Source of the DNA: Labilibaculum manganireducens
GTDB lineage: Bacteria; Bacteroidota; Bacteroidia; Bacteroidales; Marinifilaceae
Reading direction: 5' to 3'
DNA length: 39,231 nt
Assembly: GCF_002843385.1 (NCBI RefSeq)
Contig: NZ_MVDE01000045.1
Span: forward strand, 1-39,231
In this document: positions 9,088 to 18,854 of the stretch, piece after piece
Position numbering within the stretch: position 1 is the first letter of the stretch
How the letters are laid out: every line of letters begins with the position of its first letter
Translations under genes and position numbers: made by a program
Notes under the pieces: model-generated
Told to the model about the DNA's origin: nothing
The model's database searches: none
What the model saw: only the letters and a program-made list of their open reading frames with translations

Positions 9088-10086
9088 ATGACAAAAATTA
9101 AAATATTCATCTTTAGCCTTTTTATCTGCAGTGTTTTATTAAAAACAAACACCGTTAAGGCTCAAGCAGTTCCTGCCGCAGAAGAAAATATACCATATTT
9201 AGTCACTTTTGGAGCTGATGCGGAAACCTCTTGGGGTGATGATGATTTTAATCAAATTTATTTTTTTCTAATCCCGGAAAATCATACCGAACCTGTTTAT
9301 TTTAGAGTTTATGATCCTGAAATTGGAGGTATGAATGATGAACAAAAAGGAGAATACAATACTAAAGTTAATTTTTCTGTTTACGGAGGATTTGAATGCT
9401 GGTCGAATAAAGATGCTCAGAATATAGACCCTGTTGGGAAATTTGACAGCGGAAACCTCCTGGCTTCGGTGAATTTTGATAATGACGCAAAATATGATAA
9501 TGATTGGTATACTTTTGGCCCGTTTAATCCTTTTGAAGGAGAAATGATAGAAAAATTTGGAGGAAGGGTTTTCAAAGTTATTGTCACAGGGAAATCAGGT
9601 GATGATGGAAATCTGTACCGCTTTTTTTTGAGTACAAGCTCGAAAGAAAACAAGGAAGTTGAAGGCGGAAATGTTTTTACTTATGAGTACACCTTTCGCC
9701 TTTCGAATGATATGAACGATATTTCTCAAATTTATCCTTTTGCAGATGACAGAACTATTTCTGTAGAAGTAACAAATTTTGATTGGGATAATGACGGATA
9801 CATTAGAATTAATTCTGTCGCAAAAAACGGTATGCTTTGCGATTTATCCAGCGAAAATCAATGGATTAGAAATAAATTCCCAATAAGTGACCGAGAAAAA
9901 AATTCATCTTTGGAAATTCAATTTATTAAGCGCCGTACCGAATTAGTGAAAAATAATAATGTAGTTATTTCAATTAAAAATCAGTATGGTGAGGCTCTGC
10001 CTTTCTTTTCAATACCAATTGGAGGTGTTCCTGTTTATACGCCAAAAATTAAAATGAAAGCAATTGGTAAAAAGAAGAAGAATTGA
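9088..10086 (+). CDS. Secreted protein of unknown function
   Basis: The protein has 332 aa and is not recognised. It has a Sec signal peptide (IFIFSLFICSVLLKTNTVKAQA), then acidic, aromatic-rich sequence with a beta-rich look: FGADAETSWGDDDFNQIYFF, FRVYDPEIGG, DWYTFGPFNPFEGE, FDWDNDGYIRIN. The C-terminus is strongly basic (KMKAIGKKKKN). The Asp-rich loops (DNDAKYDNDW, FDWDNDG) could bind calcium, but this is a guess. It lies 23 nt after the OmpA-like gene, and its stop codon touches the first possible start of the next sensor gene, so it is very likely in the same operon. Its position between a T9SS surface module and the sensor pair suggests a periplasmic or surface component, perhaps a ligand-binding accessory protein. 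No catalytic motif is seen. Confidence 0.75.
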   Translation: MTKIKIFIFSLFICSVLLKTNTVKAQAVPAAEENIPYLVTFGADAETSWGDDDFNQIYFFLIPENHTEPVYFRVYDPEIGGMNDEQKGEYNTKVNFSVYGGFECWSNKDAQNIDPVGKFDSGNLLASVNFDNDAKYDNDWYTFGPFNPFEGEMIEKFGGRVFKVIVTGKSGDDGNLYRFFLSTSSKENKEVEGGNVFTYEYTFRLSNDMNDISQIYPFADDRTISVEVTNFDWDNDGYIRINSVAKNGMLCDLSSENQWIRNKFPISDREKNSSLEIQFIKRRTELVKNNNVVISIKNQYGEALPFFSIPIGGVPVYTPKIKMKAIGKKKKN

Positions 10087-10100
10087 AAATATTTATTTGG

Positions 10101-13100
10101 ATGGGACAATGTAGAATTTTGATTAAACTTTTAGGGCTGTTCTTAATAACAGTTCCTGTGTTTGTCTTTTCACAAGAAAACAGATTCATCAACTACAGTG
10201 TTAATGATGGCCTGGCTCAAGCCTACGTGTATAATATCACACAAGATGCAAAAGGCAATTTGTGGATTGGCACTGGCAATGGCTTATCAAAGTATGATGG
10301 TTATACATTTAAAAATTATACGGAACAAGATTCTCTTGGTGGAAATTTTATAACATGCAGTCTTAAAACAAGTAAAGGATTATGGTTTGGGCACTTGAAC
10401 GGACGAGTAAGTTTCTATGATGGTGTTTCTTTTAGATATTATATTAACGAAACAAGCAGTATTGCAGATATAGAACAAGATTCAGAAGCAAATATCTGGA
10501 TTGCAAGCCAAAATAAAGGCTTTTTTAAATTAAGAAGTGAAACTTTCAAAAATAAATCGTATCAGAATTCCTTTACGCAACCTGTTTTTACTTTTAAGTT
10601 TATTGGTAAAGATAAGCTATTGGTGGGAACCTCCGAAGGAGTTAAGTTGTGTCAAATAACTAAGAACAATGAAATTGAAGTAAAGAATGATATTCTTGAA
10701 ATCCCTCACAATAAGGTTGTTGATATAATTCAATCCCAATTAAATGATCAATTATATATTCTGACAGAGAATGAAGGTTTGTACCAAATCAAACTGGATT
10801 CAAGTAATTATAAAGTACATAAAATTGCAGGTAATTATGAATTCTCAAGGGCTCAGAATCTATTTGAGGACAAGCAGAGGAATCTTTGGGTAACTTCTCT
10901 GAACAGTGGCATTTATAAACTTAAAATTTCTCAGAATCATAAACCCATCGAAATTGAAAATTACGGTGAAAATAATGGCTTACAAACCAATGCAATTAAA
11001 TCTGTTTTTGAAGACCGCGAAGGAAACGTATGGATTGGCAAGTATGGAGGAGGTATAAGCCGTTTAGTGCCTGCTGCAAACTCATTCATAAATTTCGATG
11101 AAGAACGATACAGTAATAGCATCCATTCCATATATATTAAAAACGAAATAATATGGATTGGAACCGGAAATGAACTTTTAAAAGTTGATGCAAAATCAAA
11201 CAAAGTATTACATTCTTATGACGTAAATGGTGCTTTAGAAAATGAGAAAATTACAGCTCTTGCTGATTGGAATGATGAAGAACTATGGATTGGGACAGAA
11301 AAATCAGGAGTTTATCGTTTAAATTATAAGACCGGAATTATAAAACCTCAATTTCTTCGTCTGGGGAATTTAGAGAAATCAATTAATTCCATTTTAACCG
11401 AAAACCAATACATTTGGATCGCAACACAAAAGGGACTTTGCAGATACAATATCGACACCAATAATAAAAAGTGGTTTACGATGCAGGAAGAGGGATTGCC
11501 GCATAATTCTGTAAATCATATTATAAAGGATCATCAAAACCGTATTTGGGTAGGAACACTTAGCAATACATTATCATACATTCAGAATGGAGAATTAACA
11601 AACATCAGCTTAGCCAATAGGAATAGTCTCTTAAATATTACTTCTGTTTTGGAAGATAAAAATGGCCTGATATGGGTTGGAACTCAGGGCAATGGAGTTT
11701 ATGTTTTGAATAAGGATTCAATAATGAATATTAATTATCAGCATGGATTATTATCTGATTATTGCTACTCCCTGAATTGTGATGAAAAGCGCGTGTGGGT
11801 AACTCATAGAGGAGGAATAAGCCAAATTCGACTCTCCGATTATCATGTAAAAACAATACAAAAAAATGCAGGAATCCAATCATCAATAGAGTTTAATAAA
11901 AATTCTACTGCTATTGGGAAAGGAAATACATTGCTTTTTGGATCTAATCAGGGAATTTACACTTATGCTGTTTCTCAGGAAATTAATAGTGTCGTTCCTC
12001 CAAGTTTGGAGATTTCATCATTACGTGTAAATGGGGATGATTATCCCGTTAATAAAAACTTGGTGTTGCCTCCTGGATATTATAAAATTCAGATTGGATT
12101 CAAAGGGATTAACTTGAATGAACCAGAACTAATTCAATATCAGTATGTATTGAATGGTTATGAGCAAGATTGGTCAAAACCTGATAGCAGACGAGCAACC
12201 GAATACAAACAATTAGGATCAGGAGAGTATGAGTTTCAATTAAATGCCGTGAATGGCAATGGAGTAAAATCTGAGGAACCCTTAAGTTTTAAGATCAAAA
12301 TTAAATATCCTTTGTGGCAAAAATCATGGTTCCAAATATTGGCTCTTATTAGTTTTATTGCGGGAATATATTTATTCGTAGTGCTTAGGGAAAAGAATTT
12401 GAGGAGAATCCAAAGGAAGTTAATTCAAAATCTGGACGATAAAACCAGAGAAGTTATTGCTAAAGAAGAAGTGATAAAAGAACGGAAAAGAACAGAAAAA
12501 GAATTAATTCTTGCAAAGGATAAAGCTGAAGAATCGGATCGTTTAAAAACAGCTTTTTTATCAAATATGTCCCACGAAATAAGAACTCCCCTAAACGCTA
12601 TTGTTGGTTTTTCAACCATGCTTCAGGAACCAAATGTAAATCCCACATCTAAAGGCAGATATATGTCTATACTTAAGTCTAACACAAACGATTTATTGTC
12701 ATTAATTGATGATATAATGGATATCTCAAGTATAGAAGCAGGGCAACTTAAAATGAAAATACAGGAATGCAATTTGCATGAAATATTTTTAGAATTGTAT
12801 GAGGTTCACGTAAAGAAATTATCAGAGTTAAAAACAGAAAATATAACGTTAAATTATATTGAAAAATTTACGGATCTTACGATTCTGTCAGACCCTTTAC
12901 GATTGAAACAGATCTTATCTAATTTGATAGGAAACGCCATAAAATTTACTGAAGAAGGTTCCATTGATTTTGGGATTGTATATCATAAAGAAGGAATGGT
13001 TAAATTTTTTGTGAAAGATACAGGCATAGGGATTTTAGAAGATCAAAAAGAAGTGATTTTTGAGAGATTTAGAAAAGAATTTAGAGATGGATGGAAAAAA

Positions 13101-13232
13101 TTATATCGGGGAGCAGGTCTGGGCTTGGCAATTTCAAAAAGCATGGTGACATTGCTTGGTGGCGAAATAGGTGTAGAATCGGTTCCCGGCGAGGGCTCGT
13201 ACTTCTATTTTACTTTGCCTGCGAATAACTAA
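10101..13232 (+). CDS. Propeller (Reg_prop/Y_Y_Y) sensor histidine kinase without receiver domain
   Basis: The protein has 1043 aa from the ATG at 10101; a TTG at 10083, overlapping the previous stop, would add six residues. A signal peptide ends near FVFSQEN. Many two-component-regulator propeller motifs follow (NLWIGTGNGLSKYDG, NVWIGKYGGGISRL, LIWVGTQGNGVYV), forming probably two seven-blade propellers. A Y_Y_Y domain lies at ~655-740, a single membrane helix at ~745-765 (ILALISFIAGIYLFVVL), HisKA at ~813-880 with phospho-accepting His825 in SHEIRTPLN, and HATPase_c at ~930-1043 with N-box NLIGNAIKF, G1 DTGIGI and G2 GAGLGLAIS. The kinase looks complete. Unlike the usual hybrid systems of Bacteroidota it stops after the ATPase, with no receiver or AraC domain, and no response regulator gene is nearby. 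The signal is sensed outside the inner membrane; the ligand is unknown. Confidence 0.88.
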   Translation: MGQCRILIKLLGLFLITVPVFVFSQENRFINYSVNDGLAQAYVYNITQDAKGNLWIGTGNGLSKYDGYTFKNYTEQDSLGGNFITCSLKTSKGLWFGHLNGRVSFYDGVSFRYYINETSSIADIEQDSEANIWIASQNKGFFKLRSETFKNKSYQNSFTQPVFTFKFIGKDKLLVGTSEGVKLCQITKNNEIEVKNDILEIPHNKVVDIIQSQLNDQLYILTENEGLYQIKLDSSNYKVHKIAGNYEFSRAQNLFEDKQRNLWVTSLNSGIYKLKISQNHKPIEIENYGENNGLQTNAIKSVFEDREGNVWIGKYGGGISRLVPAANSFINFDEERYSNSIHSIYIKNEIIWIGTGNELLKVDAKSNKVLHSYDVNGALENEKITALADWNDEELWIGTEKSGVYRLNYKTGIIKPQFLRLGNLEKSINSILTENQYIWIATQKGLCRYNIDTNNKKWFTMQEEGLPHNSVNHIIKDHQNRIWVGTLSNTLSYIQNGELTNISLANRNSLLNITSVLEDKNGLIWVGTQGNGVYVLNKDSIMNINYQHGLLSDYCYSLNCDEKRVWVTHRGGISQIRLSDYHVKTIQKNAGIQSSIEFNKNSTAIGKGNTLLFGSNQGIYTYAVSQEINSVVPPSLEISSLRVNGDDYPVNKNLVLPPGYYKIQIGFKGINLNEPELIQYQYVLNGYEQDWSKPDSRRATEYKQLGSGEYEFQLNAVNGNGVKSEEPLSFKIKIKYPLWQKSWFQILALISFIAGIYLFVVLREKNLRRIQRKLIQNLDDKTREVIAKEEVIKERKRTEKELILAKDKAEESDRLKTAFLSNMSHEIRTPLNAIVGFSTMLQEPNVNPTSKGRYMSILKSNTNDLLSLIDDIMDISSIEAGQLKMKIQECNLHEIFLELYEVHVKKLSELKTENITLNYIEKFTDLTILSDPLRLKQILSNLIGNAIKFTEEGSIDFGIVYHKEGMVKFFVKDTGIGILEDQKEVIFERFRKEFRDGWKKLYRGAGLGLAISKSMVTLLGGEIGVESVPGEGSYFYFTLPANN

Positions 13233-13302
13233 GGATGAAAATACAATCAACACAATTTTTCAATAAATTTTTTATTTTATAAGTTACAGTACAAATCATT
13301 GA

Positions 13303-16300
13303 ATGAAAAAACCACAAAAACATATATTACAAACATTATTACCTTTGCTAATACTTTTCCTGTTTCAGGAAATACCTAAAGCTCAGGATAATCGATTTAT
13401 AACTTATGGAGTCGATCAAGGTCTTCCTCAGGCTTATGTTTATACCATAAGTCAAAATTCGGAAGGTTATTTGTGGATAGGAACCGGAGATGGACTGGCG
13501 AGATTTGATGGAATTAACTTTACTAATTATAGCACATCTGATTCTCTCGCGGGCAACTTTATTTCATGCAATCTAAACACTCCAAAAGGACAATGGTTTG
13601 GCCATATGAATGGTAATTTAAGCTGCAAAAGTAAAGTTGGCTTTCAAAAGATTATTTCCGGCACCAATGCTAAAAGCAGTGTGACAAATATACATATGCA
13701 TAGCTCAGGAAACATTTGGTTCTCCGACCAAAATGATGGCTTAATGCAGATTGGCGAAAATAATAAGGTTGAGCCAATTGCTTTTTTGGAAGGTGCGTTT
13801 CCTGTTTTTTCATTTGAATTTATTAATTCGAATGAGCTTATAGTCGGAACCATCGATGGTTTAAAACATTGCCTGATCAATGAAAATAAACAACTGGTTG
13901 TTGTTAATGACATTGACGGAATCAATAGAAATAAAATAAATTGTATTTGCAAAGCTAGAAGCGGGAAGGGTTTCTTTGTTCTAAGCGGCACCAACAGTAT
14001 TTATTTTTTAGAAATAACAAAAAATGGTTTTACCACGTCTAAAATTGGTGAAGATACCGGTTTGCAGATGGAAGGGATTCAAAACATTTTTGAAGATCAA
14101 GATTCCAATTTGTGGATTTCTACATTTGGAGAAGGAGTTCATAAACTAGCAAAAGATCCAAAAGGATTTCACTTGATTAAAACTTATGATACAAGTAATG
14201 GACTTCAAAGTGACAATATAAAACTCGTTTTTGAAGATTCTGAAGGAAATATATGGCTAAGCGTTTATGGGAAAGGTTTAGCGCGTTTAATTGATCCTGC
14301 ATACACATTCTATTCTCCGGAAGAAGAGCAATATGGTTCTGAAATTTCAGCTATTTCAATAGATGGAAAATACGAATGGTTTGGCTCAGAGAAAGGCTTA
14401 CTGCGAAGGAACATTTCCAATCACAACGAAATTCGTTTTTTCGATAGTTACAGAGGATTGCCCTTTGATAAAATTACAGCACTATATCCTAGAAATGAAA
14501 ATGATTTATGGATTGGTACTGAAAAAAATGGTGTTTATCGATTAAATATCAAAAACGACAAGTTAGTTCGCCAATTTTTTGCCAATGGAATATTGGAGAA
14601 TTCTATTAATTCAATTACAGGAACTAAAGATCAGATTTGGATTGCAACTAAAAAAGGAGCTTGTTCTTATAATGTGTCTGCAGATGAATTTAATTGGTAC
14701 ACAATTAGTAAGGGGGGCTTACCTCACAACTGTGTTAACCACATAATGATAGATTCTAAAGGTCGAATTTGGTTGTCCACACTTAGTAATTCCATTGCTT
14801 TTATTCAAAATAATGAAATCGCAAAGTTCAATTTATCAGCAGACAATTCGTTTATAAATATTCGTTCTATTGCAGAAGACTCAAAAGGGAATATTTGGGT
14901 CGGAACATTAGGCAATGGTGTTTTTATCTATCAGGAAGATTCCATTACTAATATTACCTCAAATGATGGACTTTTATCTGATTATTGCTATTCTCTGACT
15001 CCTGATAAGCAGAATAGAATGTGGGTAACTCATCGTGGTGGATTAAGCAGGATAAATATATCCGATTTTAAAATTAAACTACTCCAAGAAAATATTGGGA
15101 TTAGTAAAAGTGATGAATTTCAAGTTAATTCTAGTTTTAGCGATAGAAATGAAAATCTGTGGTTTGGTCTGAATAAGGGAGTGCTAAGATTTAACCCTTC
15201 ACTTGAAAAAATAACAACTCCACCTCCGGTACTCAAAATTAAAGCTGTTAAAATAAATGATGAATTAGTACCGGTAAGTGAAAAAATAGTACTTTCTCCA
15301 GGACGATATAAAATAAAATTAGAGTTTGTTGGTGTATATTTTAAGGAACCTGAACTAGTCAAATATCGTCATACGCTTGAAGGATATGACGAAAAATGGA
15401 CTGATTTTTCAACGACAAGTGAGGTTACCTACCATGGAGTAAGTGATGGTCGTTTCAAATTCTTATTAGAGGCCTCAAACGGTGATGGTGTTACATGTGA
15501 ATATCCTGTAAGTATTAATATTTATATTAAAACTCCTTTTTGGAAGCAGACATGGTTCTATTTGGTTTTATTTTTATTTTCACTAATAGTAATAGTATTT
15601 TACATCAAAAACAGAGAGAAAAAATTAAAAAAGGAAAACAGAATTTTAGAAGAGAAGATCAATGAAAGAACTATCGAAGTAGTCAGACAAAAAGAAGAAA
15701 TTGAGAAACAGAAAGACCTTATAGAAAGTGCTAACAAAGACATCACCGATAGTATTAAATATGCCAGTAAAATTCAGGCTGCTGTTATTCCACCCACTAA
15801 ATATTTAGAAAAGGTTCTTAACGAAAGCTTTATAATAAATAAACCAAAGGCAATTGTAAGTGGTGATTTTTATTGGGTAACTAAAGTTGATGACAAAACT
15901 ATTGTTGCCTTAGCTGATTGTACAGGTCACGGTGTTCCCGGAGCCTTTATGAGTATGCTGGGTGTTACCCTTTTGAACGAAATAGTAAACCACAAAAAGA
16001 TTACCGACACAAGCGAAATTTTAAATATTCTACGTAAGAATATCATCATTTCACTTCGACAAAGCCATGAAGATACCACGCCAAGTGATGGCATGGACAT
16101 ATCTTTAATAGTACTTGACCATGCCAATAGTAAATTAACTTTTTCAGGGGCTTTTAATCCCCTTTTAATATTGCGAAATGATAAAATAATTACCTTAAAG
16201 GCCGACAGGATGCCAATTGGAATTTATCATCAAAATAATATTGATTTCACCAGTCATGAAATTGATTTAAATAGTGGAGATATGCTCTATCTGTATACCG

Positions 16301-16491
16301 ACGGATATCCTGATCAGTTTGGTGGGGAAGAAGATAAAAAATTTACTACCCGTCAATTTAAAAATGTTTTGTTGGATATACATCAAAAGCCTATGATGGT
16401 GCAGAAAATAATTTTAGAAAACACAATGGAGAAATGGATGAATGGTACTGAACAATTGGATGATATCACTGTTATGGGTATTCGGATTTAA
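13303..16491 (+). CDS. Propeller (Reg_prop/Y_Y_Y) sensor with PP2C/SpoIIE phosphatase output
   Basis: The protein has 1062 aa and is a paralogue of the preceding kinase over the whole extracytoplasmic part: signal peptide, propeller blades (YLWIGTGDGLARFDG, NIWVGTLGNGVF), Y_Y_Y at ~660-745, and a membrane helix at ~750-770. A coiled-coil linker (KENRILEEKINERTIEV) leads to a SpoIIE-type PP2C domain at ~830-1062. Metal-binding Asp positions are kept: SGDFYWV, ALADCTGHGVPGAFMSM, LYTDGYPDQFGG and QLDDITVMGI. It should therefore dephosphorylate Ser/Thr on a protein partner, possibly an anti-sigma-antagonist type protein; none is encoded here. It lies 70 nt after the kinase gene, enough for its own promoter, though none is clear. 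It ends before a hairpin terminator at 16534. Confidence 0.88.
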   Translation: MKKPQKHILQTLLPLLILFLFQEIPKAQDNRFITYGVDQGLPQAYVYTISQNSEGYLWIGTGDGLARFDGINFTNYSTSDSLAGNFISCNLNTPKGQWFGHMNGNLSCKSKVGFQKIISGTNAKSSVTNIHMHSSGNIWFSDQNDGLMQIGENNKVEPIAFLEGAFPVFSFEFINSNELIVGTIDGLKHCLINENKQLVVVNDIDGINRNKINCICKARSGKGFFVLSGTNSIYFLEITKNGFTTSKIGEDTGLQMEGIQNIFEDQDSNLWISTFGEGVHKLAKDPKGFHLIKTYDTSNGLQSDNIKLVFEDSEGNIWLSVYGKGLARLIDPAYTFYSPEEEQYGSEISAISIDGKYEWFGSEKGLLRRNISNHNEIRFFDSYRGLPFDKITALYPRNENDLWIGTEKNGVYRLNIKNDKLVRQFFANGILENSINSITGTKDQIWIATKKGACSYNVSADEFNWYTISKGGLPHNCVNHIMIDSKGRIWLSTLSNSIAFIQNNEIAKFNLSADNSFINIRSIAEDSKGNIWVGTLGNGVFIYQEDSITNITSNDGLLSDYCYSLTPDKQNRMWVTHRGGLSRINISDFKIKLLQENIGISKSDEFQVNSSFSDRNENLWFGLNKGVLRFNPSLEKITTPPPVLKIKAVKINDELVPVSEKIVLSPGRYKIKLEFVGVYFKEPELVKYRHTLEGYDEKWTDFSTTSEVTYHGVSDGRFKFLLEASNGDGVTCEYPVSINIYIKTPFWKQTWFYLVLFLFSLIVIVFYIKNREKKLKKENRILEEKINERTIEVVRQKEEIEKQKDLIESANKDITDSIKYASKIQAAVIPPTKYLEKVLNESFIINKPKAIVSGDFYWVTKVDDKTIVALADCTGHGVPGAFMSMLGVTLLNEIVNHKKITDTSEILNILRKNIIISLRQSHEDTTPSDGMDISLIVLDHANSKLTFSGAFNPLLILRNDKIITLKADRMPIGIYHQNNIDFTSHEIDLNSGDMLYLYTDGYPDQFGGEEDKKFTTRQFKNVLLDIHQKPMMVQKIILENTMEKWMNGTEQLDDITVMGIRI

Positions 16492-16533
16492 ATGTATTTC
16501 TATTTAATAAAGTGTTGTGATCTGTTTTAAATA

Positions 16534-16561
16534 AACACCCCAAATGAAATTTTGGGGTGTT
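16534..16561. terminator. Hairpin between convergent genes
   Basis: An 11-bp perfect stem AACACCCCAAA / TTTGGGGTGTT encloses a 6-nt loop, between the ends of the + strand phosphatase sensor and the - strand cysK. Read on the - strand it is followed by TTTATTTAAAA, a fair U-rich tail; the + strand tail is weaker. It probably serves both genes. Confidence 0.7.
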
Positions 16562-16582
16562 GCTTGCTTAATATTTTCCAGT

Positions 16583-17494
16583 CTAAAACAATCCTTCGGT
16601 TGACAGGTATCTTTCGCCGGTATCATAATTAAAGGTGAGTACAGTGGCACCATTTTCAATTTCAGTAAGTTTTTTGGCAACTGCAGCCAGTGAAGCTCCC
16701 GTCGAAATTCCTGCGAGAATCCCTTCCGAGACAGCTAATTCTTTCACTTTCATGAATGCTTCCTCTTTTCCAACAGAAATAGCACCGTCTAAAATCTCAG
16801 TATTCAGATTTTTTGGTAAAAAACCTGCTCCAATACCTTGCAATGGGTGAGGCCCCGGTGCACCTCCTGCAATAACAGGTGAAGCTTCGGGCTCAACTGC
16901 AAACACTTTTAATTTAGGAAATTTAGCTTTCAATATTTCTGCGACACCACTAATGTGGCCTCCGGTTCCAACACCTGTAATAAGATAATCCAGACCATCA
17001 GGAAAATCAGCAATAATTTCTTTAGCAGTTGTAGTTCTATGAATCTCAACATTTGCTTCATTGTCAAATTGTGAAGGCATCCATGAATTTTCATTACTGG
17101 CAAGTAACTCTTCTGCCTTTTGAATAGCACCCTTCATGCCAAGTTCTCTTGGAGTAAGTACAAATTCAGCTCCATAGGCAGCCATTAAACTCCTTCTTTC
17201 AACCGACATGGACTCAGGCATCACCAGAATAATTTTATATCCCTTAACGGCAGCAACCATTGCTAATCCAACTCCTGTATTACCAGAGGTCGGCTCAATT
17301 ATTAAAGATCCTTCTTTAAGAGATCCATCCTTTTCCGCTGTTTCGATCATTGACAGAGCAATTCTATCCTTAATACTTCCACCAGGATTAGATCGTTCCA
17401 ACTTCATCCATACGTTAGAATTTTTACCAAAAACTTTATTAAGTTTTACTATTGGAGTATTCCCAATCGCCTCTAAAATGTTATTTATTTTCAT
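16583..17494 (-). CDS. cysK: Cysteine synthase (O-acetylserine sulfhydrylase)
   Basis: The protein has 303 aa, the usual length for CysK. It is a PLP enzyme making L-cysteine from O-acetylserine and sulfide in the cytosol. Visible motifs are the PLP-lysine segment [14 protein letters not shown] near residue 40, the substrate loop [12 protein letters not shown], the phosphate-binding [10 protein letters not shown], and the C-terminal [11 protein letters not shown]. It lies 13 nt downstream of cysE, so the two steps from serine to cysteine are cotranscribed. Sequence alone does not separate CysK from CysM, but the SGNTGVGLA loop and the pairing with cysE favour CysK. Confidence 0.95.
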   Translation of the reverse strand: MKINNILEAIGNTPIVKLNKVFGKNSNVWMKLERSNPGGSIKDRIALSMIETAEKDGSLKEGSLIIEPTSGNTGVGLAMVAAVKGYKIILVMPESMSVERRSLMAAYGAEFVLTPRELGMKGAIQKAEELLASNENSWMPSQFDNEANVEIHRTTTAKEIIADFPDGLDYLITGVGTGGHISGVAEILKAKFPKLKVFAVEPEASPVIAGGAPGPHPLQGIGAGFLPKNLNTEILDGAISVGKEEAFMKVKELAVSEGILAGISTGASLAAVAKKLTEIENGATVLTFNYDTGERYLSTEGLF

Positions 17495-17507
17495 ACAATT
17501 AAAATTT

Positions 17508-18347
17508 TTATATTTGAAAATTTATAATTTTACTTTCATCAAGGTTTGTTCTAACCTTAGTCTCATGTTTATGATATACAATGCTATTTGATTCTACACT
17601 TGACGTTAACCAAACATTACCGCCAATAATACTGTTTCTTCCAATTACTGTATCACCTCCTAAAATGGTTGTGTTCGAATAGATAATTACATTGTCCTCA
17701 ACAGTAGGATGTCTTTTTTTCTTGGCAAGACTCTTCTTTACCTGCAAAGCTCCAAGGGTAACTCCTTGGTAAATCTTAACGTTATTTTTAATAATTGCCG
17801 ATTCTCCAATAACAACACCAGTACCATGATCTATAAAAAAAGATTCCCCGATAGTTGCTCCGGGATGAATATCTATGCCCGTTTTTGTATGCGCGTATTC
17901 ACACATTAAACGTGGAATTAAAGGAACATTTAAAAGATAAAGTACATTGCTTAAACGATAAACCATAATTGCAAAAAAACCAGGGTAAGCAATAATTACT
18001 TCACCTATACTTCGTGCAGCAGGGTCAAATTTCTGAATTGCTTCAGCATCCATTAATAAATCACGATATACTTTTGGTAAGGTCTTCATAAAATCATGAG
18101 TAATCTTTTCCAGTGGCACATCCAGTTCATTTTTGACCGGAAGCAGCAATAATCTCAATAATGACTCTAATTGATACAATAATGACTCTTGTTCATAGCA
18201 GCTATTAGATCTGCGGGCATTAATCGGAAACAATGAATTCATTGCTTCTTCCACAAACCGATGAGCTAAATCTCTTCCAGGCATATCGTATTCTGAATTT
18301 TTTCTGGAAGCTTGCAGTTCTTCCATAACTTTGGACAAATAGGACAT
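17508..18347 (-). CDS. cysE: Serine O-acetyltransferase
   Basis: The protein has 279 aa. It acetylates L-serine with acetyl-CoA, the committed step of cysteine synthesis. An alpha-helical N-terminal part is followed from residue ~160 by left-handed beta-helix hexapeptides ([19 protein letters not shown], then [19 protein letters not shown] and [18 protein letters not shown]). The His-containing active-site stretches IDIHPGA and FIDHGTG match the EpsC/CysE family. The last residues are NFQI: a C-terminal Ile is the residue that inserts into the CysK active site in the classical cysteine synthase complex, and cysK is the next gene, 13 nt downstream. The upstream 500 bases contain no gene on this strand, so the promoter should lie there. 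Confidence 0.93.
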   Translation of the reverse strand: MSYLSKVMEELQASRKNSEYDMPGRDLAHRFVEEAMNSLFPINARRSNSCYEQESLLYQLESLLRLLLLPVKNELDVPLEKITHDFMKTLPKVYRDLLMDAEAIQKFDPAARSIGEVIIAYPGFFAIMVYRLSNVLYLLNVPLIPRLMCEYAHTKTGIDIHPGATIGESFFIDHGTGVVIGESAIIKNNVKIYQGVTLGALQVKKSLAKKKRHPTVEDNVIIYSNTTILGGDTVIGRNSIIGGNVWLTSSVESNSIVYHKHETKVRTNLDESKIINFQI

Positions 18348-18854
18348 TGTTTTCTTGATTTAGAAAGTGACGAAAACACATATGGAAAACTTATGGAATA
18401 CAAGAATCCCTAGTGCAATATTTAATTATTTTGAAGTGGTTTGTCTTTTATTACCAACAACAAGAATACAAGTTACAACAGCAACAACATATTTGATTGT
18501 TATTATAGTTGAAAGCAAATAATCTATGGCAATACATTGGAGATTGAAATTCAGTAGAGTGCATAACTAACTTATCCGAAGAGATTCGGATTCTATGATT
18601 GTTAGCGTTATGTATTAATTCTCTTTCCATTTAGAAGTTTCTAAGTACAAACTTAAAAAAAAAATATTAATACGGAGTTATAGGTCTTAATTTTTCTGTT
18701 AATAGAGTGTTATTTTTATTATTAATAGTTCGTCAAATTTTTGTAAGTGCTTGATTTTTAGAATCATTTACTTAACGGCCATCTCGATGTAAGAATTTGA
18801 AAATAAGCGTATTGTAAATCAATCTCATGTCTAATATCTAACGACCTATTGATT
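18348..18854. other. Gene-free stretch between cysE and a decayed zinc-ribbon gene
   Basis: About 500 AT-rich bases without a convincing gene. It should carry the cysE promoter (- strand), but no clear TTTG/TAnnTTTG pair was found. The only distinct structure is the nested inverted repeat at 18561-18612, listed separately. Confidence 0.5.
18561..18612. repeat. Nested imperfect inverted repeat
   Basis: Outer arms GCATAACTAAC (18561) and GTTAGCGTTATG (18601) pair imperfectly, with two extra bases in the right arm. They enclose a perfect inner hairpin TCCGAA-GAGA-TTCGGA (18575-18590). The unpaired stretches are unequal (3 versus 10 nt). There is no T-run, so it is not an ordinary terminator. 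It could be a recombination-site-like or REP-like element. Confidence 0.6.

Noticed and set aside
18382-18522. Short 46-codon + strand frame starting MENLWNTRIPSAIF
   Set aside because: Low-complexity Thr-rich content, no recognisable family and no promoter; likely chance in AT-rich DNA.
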